Below, one piece after another: positions 55,037-63,507 of a stretch of 64,000 bases of DNA. The translations under genes were made by a program, and so were the position numbers. Positions within the stretch are counted from its first letter, which is position 1. Every line of letters begins with the position of its first letter. The DNA lies in assembly GCA_025210735.1 (NCBI GenBank), contig JAOARD010000009.1, forward strand, positions 186,001-250,000, given 5' to 3'. The DNA is from Bacteroidales bacterium. GTDB taxonomy: Bacteria; Bacteroidota; Bacteroidia; Bacteroidales; UBA6680. The notes beneath the pieces were generated by a model, which saw only the letters and a program-made list of their open reading frames with translations, did not search any database and was not told where the DNA came from.

Positions 55037-55570
55037 ATGGCAAGAGATTTGTTAGTTTATGGTATAATGCAAGATGAGTTAGTCAAGACTTTGACCATAA
55101 ATGCAGATACATGGTTGATGCCTCAGAAAAAACTAAATGAGTTTGTAACACTATTCAAGAATCGTATTCATATTTCAGATAAAGTTGCACTTGAGAACTT
55201 TTTGTTTGAAAAGTGTGATATGACTATTGAGCAATAACATATTGAATTTGGTATAAAAGAGATAATATCTTACAGATCAAAAAAGGTATGTTTTGTAATA
55301 GCAAATCTTGTATACAACTATATTAAAAACACAAAAATAGACTCCTGTGAAGGATGCTTTATTATTAGCAAACATCAAATTATAGATCTGTTAGAGTGGA
55401 TAATAAATATTGCAGATATTGATGACGTTGAGAATATAGCTATTCAGAAATATAGTTTAGATAGATTGGAGTTTAAACTCTTTAAAGAACAAAAATCTAT
55501 GATTATCGGTTGGAAAGAAAAAATAGAGAAAAGCTATTACGATTTTTACTATTGGGAGGACTCTTATTAA
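55037..55570 (+). pseudogene. 178-codon frame broken by one in-frame TAA
   Basis: An ATG at 55037 (MARDLLVYGIMQDELV) reads 66 codons to TAA at 55235-55237. The same frame then stays open for 110 more codons to TAA at 55568-55570, with protein-like content (KKVCFVIANLVYNYIK, ISKHQIIDLLEWIINIAD, and ending YYWEDSY). The downstream part has no ATG until late. The simplest reading is a nonsense mutation of the CAA-TAA-CAT stretch in a former 177-residue protein. Stop read-through or a sequencing error are alternatives. No family was recognised. Confidence 0.6.
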
Positions 55571-55601
55571 TAAAAATATATGCAGACTTAAACAGTAATT
55601 T

Positions 55602-56021
55602 ATGAGTAAATTTAACTGCTGTTACAGATATTTAATAAACTCAGATGTTTCACACGCCTGGATTCATCTGCACAGATGTATTGAGGCATATTCCGGAACA
55701 ACAGGCGAGACGTTCAGCTCAATATTTGCAAGAATAGAGGCCAAATTTAATATTGATAGACGGGACAAAAACAGGTGGCCAAATAAAGAACAGATATATA
55801 GTATTGCACAATATTTAAAAAACGAGAGAGAACACTATCTGCGAATAACCAACAAACTGATAAAAGAGAGACAATTAGAGAAGAGACAAGGAAAACGTAT
55901 AACCACAAATGCAGAGTTTCTTAATATTATGCACAAACAGACCAAAAACAGCAAACAAAAGGTTGGTTATTGGGGATGGCGAAATAGAAGAAAGGTTAAT
56001 GAGAATATAAACACTATGTAA
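55602..56021 (+). CDS. Hypothetical protein
   Basis: This 139-residue basic helical protein (YLINSDVSHAWIHLHRCIEA, NRWPNKEQIYSIAQYLKNE and a Lys/Arg-rich tail KVGYWGWRNRRK) has no signal peptide or recognised family. It ends 2 bp before the YdcF-like gene, suggesting joint translation. Confidence 0.55.
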   Translation: MSKFNCCYRYLINSDVSHAWIHLHRCIEAYSGTTGETFSSIFARIEAKFNIDRRDKNRWPNKEQIYSIAQYLKNEREHYLRITNKLIKERQLEKRQGKRITTNAEFLNIMHKQTKNSKQKVGYWGWRNRRKVNENINTM

Positions 56022-56023
56022 CA

Positions 56024-56605
56024 ATGTTAAAAAAGATATTTCTTGTTGTAGTTATTTTGGTTGTAATCTACTTTATCCTTAATACAGTTAGAGTATATCA
56101 TTACTCATTTAACTATTCTGAAGATATAAGCGATGCTGCTATTGTATTAGGAGCAGGGTCAGGTAACGGAAAAATATCACCAGTGTTCAGAGAACGCGTT
56201 AATCATAGCATATATCTGTATAACAAAAACAGAGTAAAGGCAATTATATTAACAGGAGGATATGGAGCAAATCAGAAACAATCAGATAGTGAGGTAGCCA
56301 AAAAGTATCTGCTTTCGCAAGGTATACCAGAGCATATAATCTATATCGAAAAAAGATCAAAATATACGATTGAGAATCTGATAGAATCTAAACATATAAT
56401 GGACTCATTAAGATTTAAATCAGCCCTTATTGTTACTGATCCACTGCATATGAAGAGATCAGTAGATCTGGCAAAAAAACTAAATATTAACTGCCAGCCA
56501 TCGCCCACAAAAACAACTATGTACAGATCACTCTTACCAAAAACAAAATCATTGATGTACGAAACACTGTTTTACTCTCTGGGTGAAATAATAGGAAAGA
56601 ATTGA
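56024..56605 (+). CDS. YdcF/ElyC family (DUF218) protein
   Basis: This 193-residue protein has an N-terminal TM anchor (IFLVVVILVVIYFIL) and the DUF218 pattern: DAAIVLGAGSGNGKISPVFRERV, AIILTGGYGANQKQSDSEVA, TIENLIESKHIM and ALIVTDPLHMKRSVDLAKKL. E. coli members (SanA, ElyC) affect envelope integrity and lipid-carrier or peptidoglycan metabolism. Biochemical activity here is unknown. Confidence 0.85.
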   Translation: MLKKIFLVVVILVVIYFILNTVRVYHYSFNYSEDISDAAIVLGAGSGNGKISPVFRERVNHSIYLYNKNRVKAIILTGGYGANQKQSDSEVAKKYLLSQGIPEHIIYIEKRSKYTIENLIESKHIMDSLRFKSALIVTDPLHMKRSVDLAKKLNINCQPSPTKTTMYRSLLPKTKSLMYETLFYSLGEIIGKN

Positions 56606-56655
56606 TATAAAAACCTATACTCTGATTGATTAAAAAAAGATAATTAGAAATCCTT

Positions 56656-56700
56656 GTTGAGACGCACGGCCGTGCGTCTCAACTGGCCGTGCGTCTTAAC
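56656..56700. repeat. Intergenic copy of the RAYT 1 palindrome
   Basis: A 28-bp perfect palindrome (56656-56683) is identical to the core of the palindrome inside RAYT 1. A partial second arm (TGGCCGTGCGTCTTAAC, 56684-56700) follows, as in paired REP units. Confidence 0.92.
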
Positions 56701-56808
56701 AGCATCTCAAAAAAAAATATATCAAAAAAAGTTATCTTATACTTGACTTTTATAAAATATAGCCATAACTTCAATATAAATAGTTGATTATTAACCCAGG
56801 TTAAGTTT

Positions 56809-56895
56809 ATGAAACGAAGCATGAGAAAGAATTTTTACACACACGAGGATGATTATAATGCGGAGTTCCATCTGACAAATAAAAAACAATTATAA
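56809..56895 (+). CDS. Short ORF of repeated MKRSM family, copy 2
   Basis: This 28-codon frame (MKRSMRKNFYTHED, with NAEFHL) is related to 31895-32002. A 14-codon hydrophobic frame (MNWLCLLLYIQFLI) follows at the position where copy 1 has the start of a two-TM protein. Coding status is unproven. Confidence 0.28.
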   Translation: MKRSMRKNFYTHEDDYNAEFHLTNKKQL

Positions 56896-57032
56896 ACAGA
56901 TGAACTGGTTGTGCCTGTTGCTTTACATTCAATTTTTAATATAAACTAAGCTTTATGCAGAGGGCGAAATTCAATTGAATATATCCTGTAGTATAATAAA
57001 CATGAAAATAGTTATAACCACAAAAAATTAAA

Positions 57033-57677
57033 ATGATGATAAGGAGTATATCAAAATTTATGATGATGGTAAAGACAATCATTACCAATGCTCGCAGAGC
57101 AGAGATATTAACACCAATGAAACAGTTTGGAGTAGATGAGGTATTCATGGATGAGTGTGATAAAAAATCAAAGGAGGCTTCTGATATTATTGCAAAACAG
57201 AAATTGGAGTATCAGGAGCTGGATATTGCGTATGATAATGCATATGCAAAGAGAGATGAGTGTGAGAAAAATATTAAAATTCTGTCAAATATCCTTAAAC
57301 TTCACCTCAGAGATAATGAAGAGATTGCTAATAGAATTGGTCTGTATAAGCCTAAAAAGTCAAAAATAGACGAAAGAATTGATCAAATGCAGAGCTTCTT
57401 TTTGGCAGTTATAGAGGAGCCAAATCTGATAAATGAGCTATCTGTATATAAAATTACGTTGGCAATTATTGAAGGATACATTGCCGATATTCAGGAGTAC
57501 AAAGAACTACGCAGTATTGTAAAATCAGAAAAAGGACAGGCAGAGAATGCAACAAAACAGCGCGACAAAGTTCTTGAAGAACTCGAATTTTATGTTGATA
57601 AAATACGTACAATAGCAAAAATATCGCTTGCAGATTCACCTCAATTGTTGGAAGAATTAAATGTTAAAGTAAAATAA
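57033..57677 (+). CDS. Hypothetical coiled-coil protein
   Basis: This protein has 214 residues from the first ATG; the in-frame ATG for MVKTIITNARRAE (57066) gives 203 and is equally likely. It is almost wholly helical with coiled-coil character (SKEASDIIAKQKLEYQELD, IAYDNAYAKRDECEKNIK, KSEKGQAENATKQRDK). No signal peptide or family was recognised. It is flanked by repeat-rich non-coding DNA on both sides. Confidence 0.6.
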   Translation: MMIRSISKFMMMVKTIITNARRAEILTPMKQFGVDEVFMDECDKKSKEASDIIAKQKLEYQELDIAYDNAYAKRDECEKNIKILSNILKLHLRDNEEIANRIGLYKPKKSKIDERIDQMQSFFLAVIEEPNLINELSVYKITLAIIEGYIADIQEYKELRSIVKSEKGQAENATKQRDKVLEELEFYVDKIRTIAKISLADSPQLLEELNVKVK

Positions 57678-58107
57678 AGAATCATACTATGTGAATAGTG
57701 AATACAGACATTCGGTATAGTAACTGAGGTCTGTGTTTGCGTTTTTATACCCCTCGTTTTTATGCGCCGATATCGGTCTGTGATCTTTACAGAAATTAAG
57801 TAAAATTGATTTGGTCTGTGTGAATGTTTGTGTTGTGGGTGGTTGAAAATAAGGTCTGTATGTGTTGTTGATCTGTTTTTATGTTTACACTATTTCTGTG
57901 TTTGTAGATTTCTGTAATGAGGAATATTTCAACTAAAAACGACTGTTTTTATACTATCGCAAACATGGGTGGCTTGGTATAATTCTGTATGCTTGTTCCG
58001 GGGTAAAAAAAGACCTGTTAACCCCGATATTACAGAAATTGCAATAAGAATAGCCTGCCTGTTTTATCAGAATCGGAAGACTTTTCTTTTTATAACATCT
58101 TTGGTGT
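57678..58107. other. Intergenic region with GGTCTGTG words, no gene
   Basis: A 430-bp AT-rich stretch in which GGTCTGT(G/A) recurs four times with irregular spacing. No coding frame or clear terminator. Confidence 0.4.
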
Positions 58108-58775
58108 TTCAATGCCCAAGATTATAGTTGCAGTGTACATCTCAAAATCTGCAAACAGGAATAAATTTCTGCAAAAAGAATCTTCAAAAAAATAGAGAGT
58201 AACTTTAGTTTAGTTATGTCAGAGATTAAAGTTGCGGGGTACATCACAAAATTTTACTGATGGTAAAAAAAATCTGCAAAAAGAATCTTCAAAGAAAGAG
58301 AGAGTAACTTTAGTTTAGTTATGTCAGAGATTAAAGTTGCGGGGTACATCACAAAACTTTACTGATGGTAAAAAAAATCTGCAAAAAGAATCTTCAAAGA
58401 AATAGAGAGTAACTTTAGTTTAGTTATGTCAGAGATTAGAATTGCGGGATACATCAAAAAAATTTACTGACAGTAAAAAATTTCAGCAAAACGGATCTTC
58501 AAAAAAAAGGAGTACAATTTTTGTTTTGTTATGTCAGAGATTAAAGTTGCAGGGTACATCAAAAAAATTTATTGGCAGTAAAAAATTCCAGCAAAACGGA
58601 TCTTCAAAAAAAGAGAGTGCAACTTTAGTTTTGTTATGTCAGAGATTAAAGTTGCGGGGTACATCAAAAAAAATTACTGACAGTAAAAAAATTATTCAAA
58701 ATGTATCTTCAAAAAAAATGAGAGCGATTTTAGCTTTGCAGTGTCAAAGATTAAAGTTGCGGAATACATCACTAA
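58108..58775. repeat. 105-bp tandem repeat array, about six units
   Basis: Landmarks GCAAAA(A/C)(A/G)GA with ATCTTC occur at 58171, 58276, 58381, 58486 and 58591, with a diverged one at 58696: a constant 105-bp period. Each unit holds ATGTCAGAGATTAAAGTTGC opening a 14-16-codon frame (MSEIKVAGYITKFY type). The first, diverged unit reads MPKIIVAVYISKSANRNK and continues for 27 codons. A 35-residue-period frame runs through the last units, but stops break it in earlier ones, so it is not taken as a gene. Confidence 0.85.
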
Positions 58776-59039
58776 TTTATTTACTTACTGTATCCGGTAT
58801 AATCTCAGTGTAATTTGCCTATACAAACAAACTAAGCTTATGATGATTAATATGTTCTAATCAGATTATTATTTAATGGTGTTTTGTTATAGTACTACGT
58901 ATTGCTAGTAATTGATATTCAAAAAGATATCTGAAAGTTTTTTATCTAACAAAACATGAAACTAGTGTAATGATATTGCGTATTAATAGAAGATTAATCG
59001 CGGTTAATACATGTTATGTATGCCCCAAATATTACGTTT

Positions 59040-61943
59040 ATGAAAAATATATACTTATCTGTTGTTGCATCTGTATTAATGCTGTTTGTATCTGACAATG
59101 TTGTAGCTCAATATACCTTAACAGATGCCGATGTTACTGTTGAAAATGGAGAGATAACCGCTTGCAGTTATGATGTTGCAGGAAAGGTAATTATTATTCC
59201 GAGCCAACTTCATGGGCAAACAATTATAAAAACAGGTTTTGAACTATTTAATATGAAGCAAATGATTGGTATATCCCTGCCGTCTACATTAGAAGTAATA
59301 GGTCAGGGAACATTTGCAAACAATAAAATAACCTCAGTTATTATTCCGCCAAATGTAAAAGAGATAGGTGCGTATGCATTTAAAAATAATAATATAAACA
59401 CTGTTACATTTAATAGTAAACTGACTATAATAAAATGGATGGCATTCCAGAATAATAAATTATCATCTGTATCAATTCCAAATACAGTTACTTTTATAGG
59501 GAGTATGGCTTTTAGTGATAATCAAAATCTACCCTCAATAGTATTTCCAACTCCATCGGCGAATTCTGAAGGTGTTCCGTTTAGTCATTGGGAGACTATA
59601 GGAAATACAAGTCTTACCTATTCGGGAGGAGAAACCTTAGCTAGTACGCTGTTTAATCCTGATTATCGTGCTGTATTTGAGAATCCGGAATATACAATAA
59701 CAGGAACCATTTTAGGAGCCAGTGCTGTAGAGATAACTATGAGTGGAGATGTTTCTGGAACTCAAACAAAAGGTCATATGCAGAGTTATAGCTTTACAGT
59801 ACCAGAGGGTAGTGATGTAACTATATCAGCAACCAAAGAGGGATTTACGTTTAATGACCCTGTATCTTTCAGTAATATTACGGAGAACAAATCGGGAGTA
59901 AATTTTGTGGCAGACCCTATACGTTTTGATATTGGAGGTAAAGTAACAGGAGCCAGTGGAGTAACAATTGCGCTTGATAATGGCGATAGTGTAGAAAGCG
60001 GAACTGTGCCTGATGATGGCGGTAGTTATGAGTTTGATGTTTTATATGGTAGTAATGCAACTATAACGGCATCAAAAGAAGGATATACTTTTAACGATCC
60101 TGTTGTATTAACAAATATAAAATCTGATAAACCAAATATAAACTTTACTGCAACAATAATAAGTTATACAATAAGCGGGGTTATAACCGGCGATATAAAA
60201 GAGGGTGTTACAGTAGAGTTAAAAGATGGCGAAACAGTTTTAACATCAGCCACAACAGATCAGTCGGGTAATTATAGTTTAAGTATTAATTATGGAACAA
60301 CTGCTACTCTTACGGCTAGTGCAGAAGGATACTCATTTGGTGCACCAATTGAGATGAACAGTGTTACCGCAGATAAACCAAACTGCAACTTTACATCAGA
60401 AATAAACAGCTATACAATTAGCGGAGCTGTAACAGGTGTTGTAAAAGAGGGCGTAACTATATTATTAAAAGATGGAGCTATAGTGTTAGAAACAACCTTA
60501 ACCGATAATTCAGGTAACTACAGTATAGAAGCAGATTATGGTACCACGGGTGTTTTAACAGCAAGTTTAGGTGGATATACATTCGGTGAGCCAATAGAGA
60601 TAAACAATCTTGCAGAAGATAAACCGAACTGCAATTTTGTATCTAAAGTAAAAACCTATACAATAAGCGGAACTGTATCAGGAGCCGATTATGTTACAAT
60701 TACAATGAGCGACTCGCAGGGTATATTAGAGGTTACAACTGTAAGCGATGGAGAAGCGTATAATTTTACAGTTGATCAGGGAAAAACAGTAACTGTATCG
60801 GCATCAAAAAGCGGATATACATTTAATGATGGCTATACACTAACAAATGTAACCGGAGATATAATTGACAAGGACTTTACGGCAACCATAAACAGTTATA
60901 CAATATCTGGTAATATTACAGGTGCTGACGGTGTGTTAGTAAAGCTGGCAGGAGATTTTGATGATACTAAGACAGTGAATAGTGGCGATACATATAACTT
61001 TACAGTAAACTATGGTGCTAATGTAACTATTACAGCAACAAAAGAAGGCTACATATTTACTCCGGTTAAATATGTTATATCTGAGGTTGGTGATAATATA
61101 ACAGGTAAAGATTTTGTTGGTAATAAAGCTATTGCTGTACCAGAGATTGTTGGGACATTAAATTTCGGCAATGTTGCTGTAGGATCGTCGCAAACAGATA
61201 AGTTTACTGTTAAAAACACCGGTAATACAGATCTTGTACTAAACGGTATAGTTCTGCCAGAGGGATTCACTGTATCTGAATCAGGCTTAACAGTTCTGCC
61301 GGGTACATCGTCAAATATATTTGTAACATTTGCGCCAACTGCTATAAAAGACTATAGCGGAGAGATTAAACTTACCGGAAATTTTGCAACATCACCTGTT
61401 TCAGTGCCTGTTGTGGCAAATGGTATAGAGGCTCTTTATACAGTTGTAATAAGTATTACTGACGGAACAGAACCAATAGAGAATGCTGTTGTAGTATTCA
61501 ACAATAAAGAGTACACGTCAAACAGTGTTGGCGATGCAGTTATAGAAGGCGTAAAAACCGGAACCTATAACTATACAGTTAATGCAGAGGGTTACGATAC
61601 ATATACCGGAACAGTTGTTGTGAGTAACCAGAAAGAGGTTAAAGAGGTTGTGCTCACTAAAAACAGTGACGGAACAAATAGTATAGATATCTCAGATAGC
61701 AAACTGAATATACTGATATCAAATCCTGTTGATGATATATTGCAGATAGAGCTTCCGGCAGATACAAAGGTTGATATAATTACTATATATGATATAAAAG
61801 GAAACCTCCAATATAAAAAACAAATTCTTGAGAACAGATACATTATTAATATTAATGTAAGCGATCTTACTAAAGGAGTATATGTTGTTCAGGTTAAATG
61901 TGAAGAAAAGGTGATAACGGTTAATAAATTTGTAAAAAAGTAA
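59040..61943 (+). CDS. Large T9SS-secreted multidomain adhesin-like protein
   Basis: The protein is 967 residues from the ATG at 59040 (MKNIYLSVVASVLML signal peptide ending VVAQ). Residues about 40-200 are BspA-type leucine-rich repeats (IKTGFELFNMKQMIGISLP, IPPNVKEIGAYAFKNNN). About 210-690 hold six or seven repeats of 70-85 residues of the YTISGxVTGxxxGVTxxL type, carboxypeptidase-regulatory/Ig-like. About 695-800 is an HYDIN/ASPM-like domain (LNFGNVAVGSSQTDKFTVKN). One more such beta domain follows, and the end is a type A T9SS sorting domain (DIITIYDIKGNLQYKK, TKGVYVVQVKCEEKVITVNK). It is probably surface-anchored or released. T9SS genes are not in the window. Confidence 0.88.
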   Translation: MKNIYLSVVASVLMLFVSDNVVAQYTLTDADVTVENGEITACSYDVAGKVIIIPSQLHGQTIIKTGFELFNMKQMIGISLPSTLEVIGQGTFANNKITSVIIPPNVKEIGAYAFKNNNINTVTFNSKLTIIKWMAFQNNKLSSVSIPNTVTFIGSMAFSDNQNLPSIVFPTPSANSEGVPFSHWETIGNTSLTYSGGETLASTLFNPDYRAVFENPEYTITGTILGASAVEITMSGDVSGTQTKGHMQSYSFTVPEGSDVTISATKEGFTFNDPVSFSNITENKSGVNFVADPIRFDIGGKVTGASGVTIALDNGDSVESGTVPDDGGSYEFDVLYGSNATITASKEGYTFNDPVVLTNIKSDKPNINFTATIISYTISGVITGDIKEGVTVELKDGETVLTSATTDQSGNYSLSINYGTTATLTASAEGYSFGAPIEMNSVTADKPNCNFTSEINSYTISGAVTGVVKEGVTILLKDGAIVLETTLTDNSGNYSIEADYGTTGVLTASLGGYTFGEPIEINNLAEDKPNCNFVSKVKTYTISGTVSGADYVTITMSDSQGILEVTTVSDGEAYNFTVDQGKTVTVSASKSGYTFNDGYTLTNVTGDIIDKDFTATINSYTISGNITGADGVLVKLAGDFDDTKTVNSGDTYNFTVNYGANVTITATKEGYIFTPVKYVISEVGDNITGKDFVGNKAIAVPEIVGTLNFGNVAVGSSQTDKFTVKNTGNTDLVLNGIVLPEGFTVSESGLTVLPGTSSNIFVTFAPTAIKDYSGEIKLTGNFATSPVSVPVVANGIEALYTVVISITDGTEPIENAVVVFNNKEYTSNSVGDAVIEGVKTGTYNYTVNAEGYDTYTGTVVVSNQKEVKEVVLTKNSDGTNSIDISDSKLNILISNPVDDILQIELPADTKVDIITIYDIKGNLQYKKQILENRYIININVSDLTKGVYVVQVKCEEKVITVNKFVKK

Positions 61944-61964
61944 ATTAGTATATAGAGTTATGTC

Positions 61965-62003
61965 AAAAGGGTTTGTTGCTTAAGGCTATCAGGCCCTTTT
62001 TAA
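61965..62003 (+). terminator. Probable terminator after the T9SS protein gene
   Basis: AAAAGGG at 61965-61971 pairs with 61994-62000, with a small inner GCTTAAGGC stem, and T residues follow. Confidence 0.55.
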
Positions 62004-62096
62004 TTGATATGATATTATAAAGATACAGATAGTATGTAACCATATAATTGTATTCTATTAACTTATTTACTGAATACATGATTATGTAATTACCCT

Positions 62097-62150
62097 ATAG
62101 CTGTTTTTGGGGAGTTTGATACTCTTCACAAAACAGCTATTCTTTTGTTA
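62097..62150 (+). other. Strong hairpin upstream of the thiolase gene
   Basis: ATAGCTGTTTT at 62097-62107 pairs perfectly with 62130-62140, with GAGT/ACTC pairing inside, and TCTTTTGTT follows. It may be a second terminator or a leader attenuator about 150 nt upstream of the thiolase gene. Confidence 0.6.
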
Positions 62151-62295
62151 AAAAATAATGGTTATCTTTCCTTGTCCAAATTTAATTATGATAACCTTAA
62201 GTAAAAAAACTAAAATGAGACAGAAAACCACTGTAGTTAATGTAGATGCAGAATATAAGCAGTGGTACATGTTTTAACTAAAACAATTCAAAAAG

Positions 62296-63501
62296 ATGAA
62301 GAAAGTGTTTATTGCAGCCGCAAAACGTACGGCTATTGGAAAATTTCTGGGAACTTTAGGTAACGTATCAGCAGCAGATATGGCTTCAACAGTAATTAAA
62401 AATATTGTTGATGAGACAGGAATTAATCCTGCTGAGCTTGATGAGGTAGTTATGGGTAATATCCTTATGGCCGGAAAAGGTCAGGGAATTGCACGTCAGG
62501 CATCTGTTGGCGCAGGAGTACCACAAGAGGTTCCTGCATATAGCCTTAACATGATTTGTGGTAGTGGAATGAAGACTATTATGAGTGCTTATTCTGATAT
62601 TAAGGCAGGTGAGGCAGAGATGATTCTTGCCGGAGGAACTGAGTCTATGTCAGGAGCAAGTTATGTGTTACCGGGTACTATCAGAAACGGACAAAAAATG
62701 ATGGATTTTAAAGCGGTTGACCACATGGTAAATGATGGTTTAACAGATGCTTTTAACGGATATCATATGGGTATTACAGCAGAGAACATTGCTGATAAAT
62801 ATAATATTACACGCCAGGAGCAGGATGCTTTTTCATTCGGATCGCAGCAGAAGGCTATTGCAGCACAAGATGCTGGTAAATTTAAGAATGAGATTGTTCC
62901 TGTTGAGATAAAAACACGTAAAGAGACTATTACATTTGATGCTGATGAGTTTATCAACAGAAGATCAGATGAGGCTAAACTTGGTGGTCTGCGTCCGGCA
63001 TTTAAAAAAGATGGAACAGTAACTGCTGGTAATGCATCGGGTATTAACGATGGTGCAGCATTTGTTCTTGTAGCATCAGAAGAGGCATGTAAAAAATATA
63101 ACCTTACACCACTTGTAGAGATTGTAGCTGTTGGTCAGGGTGGAGTAGATCCTGCAATAATGGGAATGGGACCTGTTCCTGCAATTAGCAAAGTTCTTAA
63201 GAAAGCAGATATGAAACTTGACCAGATGGAGCTTCTTGAGCTTAACGAAGCATTTGCAGCACAATCATTAGGAGTTGTTAAGCAACTTTGCGAAGATCAT
63301 AATGTATCTGCAGACTGGTTTAAAGATAAGTGTAATGTAAATGGTGGTGCTATTGCACTTGGTCACCCTATTGGTGCTTCAGGTACACGTATTGCTGTAA
63401 CACTTATTCACGAGATGAAACGTCAGAATAAGCAGTTTGGATTGGCATCACTATGTATTGGTGGTGGTATGGGTACTGCTGTAATTCTTAAAAACGTTTA
63501 A
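62296..63501 (+). CDS. atoB: Acetyl-CoA acetyltransferase (thiolase)
   Basis: This 401-residue thiolase has the nucleophile Cys in NMICGSGMKT (about 88), NEAFAAQS, GGAIALGHPIGASG (catalytic His) and CIGGGMGTAV (second Cys). It interconverts acetoacetyl-CoA with two acetyl-CoA. In lysine fermentation it cleaves the acetoacetyl-CoA formed by the CoA-transferase. It lies 6 bp before a crotonase gene, and both probably serve the C4-CoA pathway with the bcd-etf genes about 13.5 kb upstream. Confidence 0.95.
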   Translation: MKKVFIAAAKRTAIGKFLGTLGNVSAADMASTVIKNIVDETGINPAELDEVVMGNILMAGKGQGIARQASVGAGVPQEVPAYSLNMICGSGMKTIMSAYSDIKAGEAEMILAGGTESMSGASYVLPGTIRNGQKMMDFKAVDHMVNDGLTDAFNGYHMGITAENIADKYNITRQEQDAFSFGSQQKAIAAQDAGKFKNEIVPVEIKTRKETITFDADEFINRRSDEAKLGGLRPAFKKDGTVTAGNASGINDGAAFVLVASEEACKKYNLTPLVEIVAVGQGGVDPAIMGMGPVPAISKVLKKADMKLDQMELLELNEAFAAQSLGVVKQLCEDHNVSADWFKDKCNVNGGAIALGHPIGASGTRIAVTLIHEMKRQNKQFGLASLCIGGGMGTAVILKNV

Positions 63502-63507
63502 TCCGTA

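Noticed and set aside
58108..58775. CRISPR array
   Set aside because: Repeats are contiguous with a 105-bp period and no unique spacers, and no cas genes are present.
58442..58813. 124-codon frame with 35-residue repeats
   Set aside because: It begins at a TTG and arises from the 105-bp tandem array; upstream units have stops in the same frame, so coding is not supported.
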